Source: Rhodococcus_G sp042879035
GTDB taxonomy: Bacteria; Actinomycetota; Actinomycetes; Mycobacteriales; Mycobacteriaceae
Direction: 5' to 3'
Length of the DNA stretch: 64,000 nucleotides
Assembly: GCF_042879035.1 (NCBI RefSeq)
Contig: NZ_JBIAOU010000001.1
Coordinates: 744,001 to 808,000 of the forward strand
This document shows, piece after piece, positions 43,988 to 52,524 of this stretch. Below the pieces are notes generated by a model. That model was not told where the DNA came from and ran no database searches. It saw only the letters and a program-made list of their open reading frames with translations. Every line of letters starts with the position of its first letter. The first letter of the stretch is position 1. A program made the position numbers and the translations under genes.

Positions 43988-45202
43988 TTACCGATCGTTC
44001 ACCGAGAATCCGGCCACCGGACCGACGACGATGATCGCCGGCGGCCGGATGTTCTCCTCCCGGACGCGGGCGGCCACCGTCCCCAGATCGGCGCGGAGTT
44101 CGCGTTGCGCCCGCGTCGTGCCCTCCTGGATCACGGTGACCGGCGTGTCGGCGGGCCGCCCGCCCTCGACGAGAGCCTCGGCGAACTTCTCGATCCGCTC
44201 GACCCCCATCAGGATCACCAGGGTGCCGCGCAGCCGGGCCAGTGCAGGCCAGTCGGTCAGCGAGTCCGGGTGGTCGGGAGCGACGTGACCACTGACGACC
44301 ACGAACTCGTGGGTGACGCCGCGGTGCGTGACGGGGATTCCGGCGGCGGACGGGACGGCGATCGCGCTGGTGATGCCCGGAACGACGGTGACCGGGACGC
44401 CGGCCGCCGCACACGCCTCCAGTTCCTCGAAGCCGCGACCGAACACGTACGGGTCGCCACCCTTGAGCCGGACGACGAACTTGCCCGCCTTCGCGTTGTC
44501 GATCAGGGCGCTGTTGATCGCCTCCTGTGCCATCGCGCGGCCGTACGGGATCTTCGCGGCGTCGATGACCTCCACCTGCGGACCGAGCTCGGCGAGCAGT
44601 TCCGGCGGCGCCAGCCGGTCCGCGACGACGACGTCGGCGCGGGCGAGGAGGCGACGACCGCGAACGCTGATCAGGTCGGGGTCGCCGGGGCCGCCGCCGA
44701 CGAGCGCGACGCCGGCAGCGTGAGGCTCCTCGTCGGTGAGCGATCCGGCCTGCAGCGCCTCGACGATGGCCGTGCGGACCGCGGCCGAGCGCCGATGCGC
44801 ACCGCCGGCCAGCACGCCGATCTCGAGCCCGTCGAACGAGGCACTGGCCGGCGTGACCGCCGTACCCTGCCTGGCGCTGTCGGCGCGGACGCAGAAGATG
44901 CGGTTGCGTTCGGCCTCGGCCACGATCGCGGCGTTGGTGTCGTGTTCGTCGGTGCAGGCGATGGCGTACCAGGCGCCGTCGAGGTCGCCGTCGGTGTAGT
45001 CGCGCAGGTCAGCGGTGATCTGTCCGCCGGTGATCATCCCCTCGACCGCCGGGGTGACGGTGCGGGCGATCACGTGCACCCGGGCACCCGAGGCGACGAG
45101 CAGTCCGAGGCGGCGCTGGGCCACGGTGCCGCCACCGACCACGACCACCCGACGACCGGTCAGATTCAGGCCGACGAGGTAGTTCGTGTCGTCTGCTGCC
45201 AC
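43988..45202 (-). CDS. cysG: Bifunctional siroheme synthase CysG (SUMT plus precorrin-2 dehydrogenase)
   Basis: The product is 404 residues, starting at GTG behind AGGAG. The N-terminal part (about 1-150) is a precorrin-2 dehydrogenase with GGGTVAQRR. The C-terminal part is uroporphyrinogen-III C-methyltransferase with VGGGPGDPDLISVRGRRLL, GDPYVFGRG and VVPGITSA. It makes precorrin-2, then sirohydrochlorin, for siroheme and cobalamin. It is equivalent to Rv2847c. A hairpin separates it from the cobalamin genes upstream. Confidence 0.95.
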   Translation of the reverse strand: MAADDTNYLVGLNLTGRRVVVVGGGTVAQRRLGLLVASGARVHVIARTVTPAVEGMITGGQITADLRDYTDGDLDGAWYAIACTDEHDTNAAIVAEAERNRIFCVRADSARQGTAVTPASASFDGLEIGVLAGGAHRRSAAVRTAIVEALQAGSLTDEEPHAAGVALVGGGPGDPDLISVRGRRLLARADVVVADRLAPPELLAELGPQVEVIDAAKIPYGRAMAQEAINSALIDNAKAGKFVVRLKGGDPYVFGRGFEELEACAAAGVPVTVVPGITSAIAVPSAAGIPVTHRGVTHEFVVVSGHVAPDHPDSLTDWPALARLRGTLVILMGVERIEKFAEALVEGGRPADTPVTVIQEGTTRAQRELRADLGTVAARVREENIRPPAIIVVGPVAGFSVNDR

Positions 45203-45229
45203 TTCACATCTCCTTTGTGCGCTTCGCGC

Positions 45230-45273
45230 CTGTGAGTCCTTTCGGCCCGAGTGGGGACCTGAAGGACTCACAG
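45230..45273 (-). terminator. 12-base-pair hairpin between cobE-like gene and cysG
   Basis: CTGTGAGTCCTT (45230-45241) and its exact complement (45262-45273) enclose a 20-base loop. It sits right after the cobE-like stop on the minus strand and should end the riboswitch-controlled cobalamin transcript. Confidence 0.7.
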
Positions 45274-45283
45274 GGGCGGGTCA

Positions 45284-45646
45284 TCAAACAGTACGGGCGA
45301 GCGCGACAGTGACGCCATCGCGGGCACGCTTGCGGACGAGCAGGTCCCCGCCACCGGATCCGAGCACCGCGGCGGCCTCGGCGACGCTGGGCGTCCCAAC
45401 CTCCGCGGCGACCCGCCCGGACGGGTTCGGCACCGGGACGGCGGCCAGTTCGTCGGCGGTGAATCCGAGCACCGCGACCCCGAGTTCGGCGGCCGCGGTG
45501 GCCACCGCCGACTCGGTGGCCTTGCGGTCGAGCGTGGCCAGCGCGCGCAGGTCGGCCGGGTCGTCGACGATGTCACCGATCGCCTCCAGCACCGCCTCCG
45601 CCGCGACGCCGTCGCGCAGCCCGACCCCGACCACCAGGTCACCCAT
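45284..45646 (-). CDS. CobE/CbiG C-terminal-like cobalamin protein
   Basis: The product is 120 residues and starts MGDLVVGVGLRDGVAAEAV, the pattern of CobE and of the CbiG C-terminal domain, with ATLDRKATESAV and a later SVAEAAAVL. The family acts in the ring-contraction/methylation part of cobalamin synthesis (precorrin-5 stage); CobE's own role is not well defined. It overlaps the cobB stop by eight bases. Confidence 0.82.
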   Translation of the reverse strand: MGDLVVGVGLRDGVAAEAVLEAIGDIVDDPADLRALATLDRKATESAVATAAAELGVAVLGFTADELAAVPVPNPSGRVAAEVGTPSVAEAAAVLGSGGGDLLVRKRARDGVTVALARTV

Positions 45647-47030
45647 ACTTCACCTCGAATTCCCGTGCCGCGGAAACGAATCGACGAATGGCGCGGGGTT
45701 GTCCGGCGGGATGGGTGTGCAGGTACGACGCGTGCACACCGCCACCGACGAAACCCTCCCGGGTGGCCGCACCCGACACGCGCCAGCCCCACGCCGACGA
45801 CCAGCCGTCCACGGTCTGAGCGGTCAGCGAGGTCCGGTGGAACTCGTGCCCGACCACCCGCTCCCCCGCCTCGAACAGCACCGACGACTCCAGCGCGACC
45901 GCGTCCCGGTATCCGAGCGTCAGGGTCGATCCGAACGTCGCCGCCGTGTCGATCACCCGCGTCATCGGGTGCCCGTCCAGCGCTCGCGCCAGGTACAGCA
46001 GGCCCGCGCACTCGGCATGGATCGGCATGCCGCGCCGGGCCAGTTGCCGGACCGAGGTGAGCAGGGCCTTGTTGTCCGCCAGCGCCGCGGCGTGCTCCTC
46101 CGGGAACCCGCCCGGCAGGACGAGGCCCGCGACTCCGTCGGGCAACTCGTCGGTCGCGGGGTCGAAGACGTGCACACGGGCACCGGCAGCCTCGAGCAGC
46201 TCCCGATGCTCGGCGTACCCGAACGTGAACGCCCGACCGCCCGCGACGGCGACCAGCGGCGCGCCCGCCACGGGGCCGCCGACCTCGACGACCGGATCCC
46301 AGGGCGGCGCGGTCACCGACGACGACGCCAGGGCCCGGACCGCGTCCAGGTCGACGTGCCGGGCGATCAGCTCGGTCATCGCGGCGACGGCCGCGGTCGC
46401 GGCGCCGCCGTGCTCGACCGCGGTGACGAGTCCGAGGTGACGGGACGGCACGGCGAGTTCCGCGAGCCGTGGCACCACACCGAGCACCGGGATGCCGACC
46501 CGGTCGCACGCCTGTCGCAGGACCTGTTCGTGGCGGGCACTGCCGACCCGGTTGAGGATCACCCCGCCGATCCGCACGTTCCGGTCGAAGGTGGCGAACC
46601 CGTGCAACACCGCGGCCAGCGACTGGCTGTGCCCGCGGGCGTCGACGACGAGCACGACCGGGGCGCCGAGCAGACCGGCGACCTGTGCGGTGGATCCCTC
46701 GGCGGACCCTTCCGGTGCCGGGTCCGCGATCTTGCCGTCGAACAGGCCCATGACGCCCTCGACGACGGCGATGTCGCTGTCGGCGCTGCCGTGCCGGTAC
46801 AGGGGGCCGATCCGGTCGGCGCCGACGAGCACCGGATCGAGGTTGCGGCCGAGACGGCCGGCGGCGAGGCCGTGATACCCGGGGTCGATGTAGTCCGGTC
46901 CGACCTTGAAGGCCGCCACCCGGTCCCCCGCCGCGCGCAGCGCACCGATCAGACCCGTTGCCACGGTGGTCTTTCCACTGCCCGATGCGGGTGCGGCGAT
47001 GACGACCGCGGGAGCGGCGGGCACCGTCAC
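45639..47030 (-). CDS. cobB: Cobyrinic acid a,c-diamide synthase CobB
   Basis: The product is 463 residues, starting at GTG that overlaps the cobO stop (GTGA). The N-terminal ATP-binding loop is APASGSGKTTVATG; DYIDPGYH is a family block. The class I amidotransferase half carries the nucleophile in HAECAGLLYL and the catalytic histidine in GVHASYLHTHP. It amidates the a and c carboxylates with glutamine and ATP. Equivalent to Rv2848c. Confidence 0.95.
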   Translation of the reverse strand: MTVPAAPAVVIAAPASGSGKTTVATGLIGALRAAGDRVAAFKVGPDYIDPGYHGLAAGRLGRNLDPVLVGADRIGPLYRHGSADSDIAVVEGVMGLFDGKIADPAPEGSAEGSTAQVAGLLGAPVVLVVDARGHSQSLAAVLHGFATFDRNVRIGGVILNRVGSARHEQVLRQACDRVGIPVLGVVPRLAELAVPSRHLGLVTAVEHGGAATAAVAAMTELIARHVDLDAVRALASSSVTAPPWDPVVEVGGPVAGAPLVAVAGGRAFTFGYAEHRELLEAAGARVHVFDPATDELPDGVAGLVLPGGFPEEHAAALADNKALLTSVRQLARRGMPIHAECAGLLYLARALDGHPMTRVIDTAATFGSTLTLGYRDAVALESSVLFEAGERVVGHEFHRTSLTAQTVDGWSSAWGWRVSGAATREGFVGGGVHASYLHTHPAGQPRAIRRFVSAAREFEVKYG

Positions 47031-47641
47031 CACTCGATGCCCCGCTGGCCCTTGCGGCCCGCGTCCATCGGGTGCTTGACCTTGGTCATCTCGGTGACCA
47101 GGTCGGCGGCGTCGATCAGCGCCTGCGGGGCGTCGCGGCCGGTGATCACCACGTGCTGGGTTCCGGGACGGTACACCAGGGTGTCCACGACCTCGTCGAC
47201 GTCGATCCATCCCCACTTGAGCGGATAGGTGAACTCGTCGAGCACGTAGAAGGTGTGCTCCTCGTTCGCGATTCGCCGCGCCACCTCGTGCCAGCCGTCG
47301 AGCGCGACCCGGGCGTGGTCCTCGTCGTCGCCCTTCTTGCGGGTCCACGACCAGCCGTCGCCCATCTTGTGCCACTGCACCGGGCCGCCGACACCGCTGC
47401 TCTCGTGCAGCTCACCGAGCGCCCGGAACGCGGCCTCCTCGCCGACCTTCCACTTGGCGGACTTGACGAACTGGAACACCCCGATGTCGAAGCCCTGGTT
47501 CCAGGCGCGCAGCGCCATCCCGAAGGCCGCGGTCGACTTGCCCTTGCCCGGCCCGGTGTGGACCGCGAGGACGGGGGCGTTGCGGCGTTGCCGGGTGGTC
47601 AGTCCGTCGTCGGGGACGCTGACCGGGACTCCCTTGGGCAT
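47027..47641 (-). CDS. cobO: Cob(I)yrinic acid a,c-diamide adenosyltransferase CobO
   Basis: The product is 204 residues. The P-loop is HTGPGKGKSTAAFG, and QFVKSAKWKVGE, LDEFTYPLKWGWID and VITGRDAP are CobO/BtuR signatures. It transfers the adenosyl group from ATP to the corrinoid cobalt. Equivalent to Rv2849c; it is 31 bases after the chelatase gene. Confidence 0.96.
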   Translation of the reverse strand: MPKGVPVSVPDDGLTTRQRRNAPVLAVHTGPGKGKSTAAFGMALRAWNQGFDIGVFQFVKSAKWKVGEEAAFRALGELHESSGVGGPVQWHKMGDGWSWTRKKGDDEDHARVALDGWHEVARRIANEEHTFYVLDEFTYPLKWGWIDVDEVVDTLVYRPGTQHVVITGRDAPQALIDAADLVTEMTKVKHPMDAGRKGQRGIEW

Positions 47642-47672
47642 GGCTGAACTCCTCTACTCGCAGGCGGATGTA

Positions 47673-49598
47673 CTACGCGGCGGCCCGGACCACGCCGGCG
47701 ACGTGTTCGGCGGACAGTTCGGCGAGCCGAATGCAGGCTCCCCGCAACGCCGTCGCGAGCTCGGCCGCCAGTCCGAGCCGCACCATCCCGGATTCGCAGT
47801 CGACGACGACGGCGGCGGCCGAGGTGTCGGCGAGGAGCCCGGCCGCGATCCTCGCTCGCTGCACCGGGTCGGGCCCTCCGGTGGCGCGCCCGTCGGTGAG
47901 GGCGACGACCATCGCGCGCCGACGCGGGTCGCGCACCCGCTCCCGCAGCACCACCTCGCGCGCCTTCAGGAACCCTTGCGCGAGTGGGGTTCTCCCGCCG
48001 GTGCGCAGTGACCGCAGGCGGCGCACCGCCACGTCCACGGACGAGGTCGGCGGCAGCACCAGTTCGGCGCCCGCGCCGCGGACGGTGATCACCGCGACCT
48101 TGTCGCGGCGCTGGTAGGCGTCGCGCAGCAGCGACACGACCGCACCGGTCACGGCGGAGAGCCGGTCGCGTCCGGCCATCGAGCCGGACGCGTCGACGAC
48201 GAACACGATCAGGTTACCCTCGCGACCTTCCCGGTGGGCGCCGCGGATGTCGCTGGGCGCCAACAGCATCCGCCCCTCACGGCGACCCCGCGCCACCTGG
48301 TGCTCGGCGGCGGCGAACAGGGTTCCGACCAGGTGCAGGCCCCGGCCCGCGTCGGTGGTGGTGGCGCGCACGGTGCGGCCCTGCGCGGACCGCGACCGGG
48401 ACCGGCGTCCCGGGGCCCCCTCCCCGACGCCGGGGACGGTGAGCAGCCGGGTGCGGAACTGCGCCGACGGCGCACCGACCTGGCGGTCCTTCGGCGCCGG
48501 TGCGGGAGGAGAGTCGGCCTGCGGCACCTCGGAGGGCGGCGGCGGATCCCCTCCGTCCGAGTCCGGCCGGGGAGCGCCGCCACCCGGGCCGTCGGGATCG
48601 GGTTCCGGGTCGGGCTCGTGCTCGCTGGCGTGCTCGTCGGCGTCACGCATCGCATCGTCGAGTTGCTGGGGGTCGAGGCCCGGCTCGTCGAACGGGTCGC
48701 GGCGGCGGCGGTGCGGCAGCGTCAACTCGGCTGCCACCCGCACGTCCTGCTCGGCGACCTCGGTGGCGCCGCGCCACGCGGCATGCGCGGTGGCAGTGCG
48801 GGCGAGCACCAGGTCGGCGCGCATTCCGTCGACGTCGAAGGACGCGCACAGGGCGGCGATCCGTCGCAGCTCGCGGTCGGGCAGGGCCACGTCGGCGAGG
48901 GCGGCGCGGGCCGCCGCGATCCGGGTGGCGGTGGCGGCGTCGGCGTCGGCGTAGCGGGCCGCGAACCCGGCGGGGTCCGCCTCGAAGTCCAGGCGACGGC
49001 GGACCACCTGCATGCGCACATCGACGTCCCGGGACGCGGCGACGTCCACCGCGAGCCCGAACCGGTCGAGGAGCTGCGGCCGCAACTCCCCCTCCTCGGG
49101 GTTCATCGTGCCGACCAGGACGAAACGGGCCGGGTGGGAGTGGGAGACCCCGTCTCGTTCGACGTGGACGCGGCCCATCGCCGCGGCGTCGAGGAGCACG
49201 TCGACCAGGTGGTCGTGCAGCAGGTTCACCTCGTCGACGTACAGCACGCCGTCGTGGGCGGCGGCCAGCAGTCCGGGCTGGAACGCCCGCTCGCCGTCGC
49301 GCAACACCTTCTCCAGGTCCAGCGACCCGACCACCCGGTCCTCGGTCGCGCCCACCGGCAGCTCCACCAGCCGGGCGGGAGCACCGCTCGACGTCGGGGG
49401 CAGCAGTGCGGCGAGAGCGCGGACGACGGTGGACTTGGCCGTGCCCTTCTCCCCGCGGACGAGGACCCCACCGATGCCGGGATGGACCGCGCACAGGGTC
49501 AGGGCGAGCCGCAGTTGGTCCTGACCGACGATCGCGCTGAACGGGAAACCCGGTTCGGCAGCCGAATCCTGTTGCGCCACAGCGTTATTCCCCTTCAC
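47673..49598 (-). CDS. Fused chelatase ATPase (ChlI/ChlD type, Rv2850c-like)
   Basis: The product is 641 residues. An AAA+ module (about 20-330) has Walker A GEKGTAKST, Walker B GVLYVDEVNLL and the MgChl insert, and is followed by an acidic/proline-rich linker (about 335-400). A von Willebrand A domain follows, with MIDAS motif VDASGSM (about 470-476) and TDGRATGG. It therefore fuses BchI- and BchD-like parts. There is no chlorophyll pathway here; a cobalamin riboswitch upstream and cobO/cobB downstream point to cobalt chelation with a CobN partner encoded elsewhere. Confidence 0.9.
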   Translation of the reverse strand: MKGNNAVAQQDSAAEPGFPFSAIVGQDQLRLALTLCAVHPGIGGVLVRGEKGTAKSTVVRALAALLPPTSSGAPARLVELPVGATEDRVVGSLDLEKVLRDGERAFQPGLLAAAHDGVLYVDEVNLLHDHLVDVLLDAAAMGRVHVERDGVSHSHPARFVLVGTMNPEEGELRPQLLDRFGLAVDVAASRDVDVRMQVVRRRLDFEADPAGFAARYADADAATATRIAAARAALADVALPDRELRRIAALCASFDVDGMRADLVLARTATAHAAWRGATEVAEQDVRVAAELTLPHRRRRDPFDEPGLDPQQLDDAMRDADEHASEHEPDPEPDPDGPGGGAPRPDSDGGDPPPPSEVPQADSPPAPAPKDRQVGAPSAQFRTRLLTVPGVGEGAPGRRSRSRSAQGRTVRATTTDAGRGLHLVGTLFAAAEHQVARGRREGRMLLAPSDIRGAHREGREGNLIVFVVDASGSMAGRDRLSAVTGAVVSLLRDAYQRRDKVAVITVRGAGAELVLPPTSSVDVAVRRLRSLRTGGRTPLAQGFLKAREVVLRERVRDPRRRAMVVALTDGRATGGPDPVQRARIAAGLLADTSAAAVVVDCESGMVRLGLAAELATALRGACIRLAELSAEHVAGVVRAAA

Positions 49599-49634
49599 TC
49601 CCCGGTCTCCACGCCAGAGGTCGGTGGTCGATCC

Positions 49635-49762
49635 CGTCGCCGCGGTGATCTGACTTCCGGTCGCGGCGGGCGCCGTCGGCCGTCACAGTGGCGGGACCGT
49701 GCCTGAGTTGCACAGGGCTTCCCCGCAGCGAGGAACTTCGATGGTTCGCACCGACTCTAGGC
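49635..49762 (-). promoter_or_regulatory. Cobalamin riboswitch
   Basis: Read on the minus strand, the leader contains GGGAAGCCCTGTGCAA, then CACGGTCCCGCCACTGTGA, then CGGAAGTCAGATCACC. These are the conserved core and the B12-box region of cobalamin riboswitches in the right order and spacing. The element sits 36-165 bases before the chelatase start. It should turn off the chelatase-cobO-cobB-cobE operon when adenosylcobalamin is plentiful. Exact ends are approximate. Confidence 0.88.
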
Positions 49763-49853
49763 CACGCCGTCGCGGTCCCCGCACAGTGCCCCGGATACGG
49801 CGGCGGCCGCCACCGGACCGCGAAGGTCCCGGTCGCGGCCGTCGCGAAGCGGA

Positions 49854-51368
49854 TCAGGCAGAGGCTGCCGATGCGACCTCGGCAGGAGCGGCCAGCTCCA
49901 GCGCCCGGTTGCTCCAGTCCCACACCTCGCGGAAGAGGGACTCGTTGTCGGAGAGCTTGACGCCGAGCGAGGGCACCATCTGCTCGAGCCGCGGCTTCCA
50001 CGACGTCCAGCGGTCGCCGAAGCAGCGCTGCAGGACGTCCAGCATCGCGGGCACCGCGGTGGACGCACCGGGAGAGGCTCCGAGCAGGCCGGCGATGGTG
50101 CCGTCGGCGGCGCTGATGACCGCCGTGCCGAACTCGAGGACACCGCCGTTGCCCTTCTTGCGGATCACCTGGACGCGCTGGCCCGCGGTGATCAGCTCCC
50201 AGTCGCCGCCGGTGGCGCGGGGCACGAACTCGCGCAGGGTCTCGATCCGGTCGGTGGACGACTGCAGGAGCTCGCCGATGAGGTACTTGGTCAGACCCAA
50301 CTCGGTGACACCGACGCCGAGCATCGACATCAGGTTGTTGGGCTTGACGGAACCGGGCAGGTCGGTGACCTTGCCCTCCTTGAGGAACTTCGGCGACCAG
50401 CCGGCGTACGGGCCGAACAGCAGACCCTGCTCACCGTTGATCACCCGGGTGTCGAGGTGCGGAACCGACATCGGGGGTGCGCCGACCGCGGCCTTGCCGT
50501 AGACCTTGGCCCGGTGCTGCGCGATGAGCTCCGGGTTGGTACAGCGGAGGAACTGGCCGCTGACCGGGAAGCCACCGAAGCCCTTCGCCTCCGAGATGCC
50601 GGACTTCTGCAGCAGGTGCAGCGCACCGCCGCCGGCGCCGACGAACACGAACTTCGCGTTGACGGTCTTCTTGTCGCCGGTGCGCCGGTTGACCACCTTG
50701 AGCGTCCAGCTGCCGTCGGACTGCTTGGACACGTTCCGCACGTCGTGGCCGAAGTACACGCTGCCGCCGGAGGCTCCGATGTGGCCGAGGAGCTGCTTGG
50801 TCAGGGCACCGAAGTCGACGTCGGTGCCTCCGTCGGTCCAGTTCAGGGCGACCGGGTCGGAGAAGTCACGACCGTCGGCCATGAGCGGCAGGCGCTTGGC
50901 GAACTCGTCGGGACGCTCGGTGTACTCCATGCCCGCGAACAGCGGGTGGCCGGCGAGGGCGTCGTAGCGGGCCCGCAGGTACTTCACGTTCTCGGCCCCG
51001 TGCACGAAGCTCACGTGCGGGATCGGGTTGATGAACTCCTTGGGCTCGGTCAGGATGCCGTTCTCGATCCCGTAGGACCAGAACTGCCGCGAGACCTGGA
51101 ACTGCTCGTTGACGTTGACCGCCTTGGTGACGTCGACCGAGCCATCCTTGTTCTCCGGCGTGTAGTTGAGCTCGCAGAGAGCCGAGTGACCGGTGCCCGC
51201 GTTGTTCCACGGATCACTGCTCTCGGCGGCGGCGGCGTCGAGCCGCTCGAACACGCTGATCGACCAGTCCGGCTGGAGCTGTCGGAGGATGGCTCCGAGC
51301 GTGGCACTCATGATGCCCGCTCCGACGAGAACTACATCGGTCTTCTGTACCGCGGTGTTGTCTGACAC
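49854..51368 (-). CDS. mqo: Malate:quinone oxidoreductase
   Basis: The product is 504 residues. It follows mycobacterial Mqo from SDNTAVQKTDVVLVGAG (FAD motif GAGIMSATLG) through SSDPWNNAGTGHSALCELNYTP, NWTDGGTDVDFGALTKQL and GPYAGWSPKFLK to SPGASTAVPAMLDVL. It is a membrane-associated flavoprotein that oxidises malate and reduces menaquinone. The GTG at 51368 aligns with the M. tuberculosis start; an ATG at 51392 adds eight residues. Equivalent to Rv2852c. Confidence 0.95.
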   Translation of the reverse strand: MSDNTAVQKTDVVLVGAGIMSATLGAILRQLQPDWSISVFERLDAAAAESSDPWNNAGTGHSALCELNYTPENKDGSVDVTKAVNVNEQFQVSRQFWSYGIENGILTEPKEFINPIPHVSFVHGAENVKYLRARYDALAGHPLFAGMEYTERPDEFAKRLPLMADGRDFSDPVALNWTDGGTDVDFGALTKQLLGHIGASGGSVYFGHDVRNVSKQSDGSWTLKVVNRRTGDKKTVNAKFVFVGAGGGALHLLQKSGISEAKGFGGFPVSGQFLRCTNPELIAQHRAKVYGKAAVGAPPMSVPHLDTRVINGEQGLLFGPYAGWSPKFLKEGKVTDLPGSVKPNNLMSMLGVGVTELGLTKYLIGELLQSSTDRIETLREFVPRATGGDWELITAGQRVQVIRKKGNGGVLEFGTAVISAADGTIAGLLGASPGASTAVPAMLDVLQRCFGDRWTSWKPRLEQMVPSLGVKLSDNESLFREVWDWSNRALELAAPAEVASAASA

Positions 51369-51391
51369 TGGAAAATCGACTTCCTTGTCCA

Positions 51392-51421
51392 TTGGCAGTA
51401 GGCAGTCTCGCCGACTGCCAA
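51392..51421. promoter_or_regulatory. Inverted repeat in the mqo/hydrolase divergent promoter
   Basis: TTGGCAGT (51392-51399) and its exact complement ACTGCCAA (51414-51421) are separated by 14 bases; an inner GGCAGT (51401-51406) offers an alternative pairing. It may be an operator or a leader hairpin for mqo. The remaining spacer to 51513 shows no other clear signal. Confidence 0.4.
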
Positions 51422-51513
51422 CCGGATAGGTTACCCGCGCGTACCCGCGAGGTTTACCTCCCCTCAATTGTGCGCCACCTGGGGGCCGGGTTTGACCACT
51501 AGGATTGTGATTT

Positions 51514-52524
51514 GTGACTACCTGGGTACCGGACATCCTCGGCGACGGCTACGAGCAGACCACACTCCAGCTCGGTGAGGATCCCGACGGGGAGGGTGAG
51601 GTCGTCGCGACCCTCGTCCGCTACCGCCCGGCGGGTGCCACCGCGCGGCGCCAGGCCGTGATCTACCTGCACGGATTCACCGACTACTTCTTCCAGACCC
51701 ACGTCGCGGAGCACTTCCACGACCGGGGCTACGACTTCTTCGCCATCGACCTGCGCAAGTGCGGCCGCTCCCGGCGCCCGGGTCAGACACCGCACTTCGT
51801 GACCGACCTCGCCCTGTACGACGACGAGCTGGACTGGGCTCTCGAGACGGTCCGCGAGCAGGTCGACGGCGGCTCGGTGCTGCTGACCGGCCACTCGACC
51901 GGCGGCCTGATCCTGCCGACCTGGCTGGACCGCGTGAATCGCCGACCCGGCGGCACGACCGGCGCCGGGGTCTCGGGACTGATCCTCAACAGCCCGTGGT
52001 TCGACCTGCAGGGTCCGTCGTACGTCCGCAACGTCGGCACGGTCGCCATCCGCACCGTCGGACGCGTCAAGGACAGGCTCCAGCTTCGGCAGCCGCCGAT
52101 CGACGTGTACGGGCGCACCCTGCACCGCGACCACGGCGGCGAGTGGGACTACGACCTCGAGTGGAAACCGTTGCGCGGCTTCGGCGTCACCTTCGGCTGG
52201 CTGCGCGCCGTCCGACGGGCGCAGGCGGTGCTGCACCGCGGACTCGACGTCGGGGTGCCGTCGCTGATCCTGCGGTCCAAGTCGACGCACTACTCGATGC
52301 GCTACACCGAGAAGTCGGAGGTCGCGGACCTCGTCCTCGACGTCCGGCAGATCGCCCGATGGGCCGGATGTCTCGGCGACCGCACCACCATCGTGCCGAT
52401 CGAGGGCGCGCGGCACGACGTGTTCCTCTCCCGGGAGGTGCCCCGCAAGCAGGCGTTCGAGGAGGTCGACCAGTGGCTCGACTGGCTGCAGGGTCAGGCC
52501 GTGAGTGAGGGGCAGGGCGCATGA
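51514..52524 (+). CDS. Alpha/beta hydrolase (Rv2854-like)
   Basis: The product is 336 residues, GTG start. The fold is shown by VIYLHGFTDYFFQTHVAEHF (oxyanion region), the nucleophile elbow GHSTGG (about 129-134), and a late GARHDVFLSREVPRK with the likely catalytic histidine. It is cytoplasmic with no signal peptide. It is coupled to the mycothione reductase gene by an ATGA overlap, as in M. tuberculosis. Substrate unknown. Confidence 0.9.
   Translation: MTTWVPDILGDGYEQTTLQLGEDPDGEGEVVATLVRYRPAGATARRQAVIYLHGFTDYFFQTHVAEHFHDRGYDFFAIDLRKCGRSRRPGQTPHFVTDLALYDDELDWALETVREQVDGGSVLLTGHSTGGLILPTWLDRVNRRPGGTTGAGVSGLILNSPWFDLQGPSYVRNVGTVAIRTVGRVKDRLQLRQPPIDVYGRTLHRDHGGEWDYDLEWKPLRGFGVTFGWLRAVRRAQAVLHRGLDVGVPSLILRSKSTHYSMRYTEKSEVADLVLDVRQIARWAGCLGDRTTIVPIEGARHDVFLSREVPRKQAFEEVDQWLDWLQGQAVSEGQGA

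Noticed and set aside
47673..49598. Magnesium chelatase of a chlorophyll pathway
   Set aside because: No other chlorophyll genes are present and the riboswitch and neighbours point to cobalamin.
51421..51460. A second iron box near mqo (AGGTTACCC...AGGTTTACCT)
   Set aside because: The half-sites are too far apart and mismatched against the IdeR consensus.
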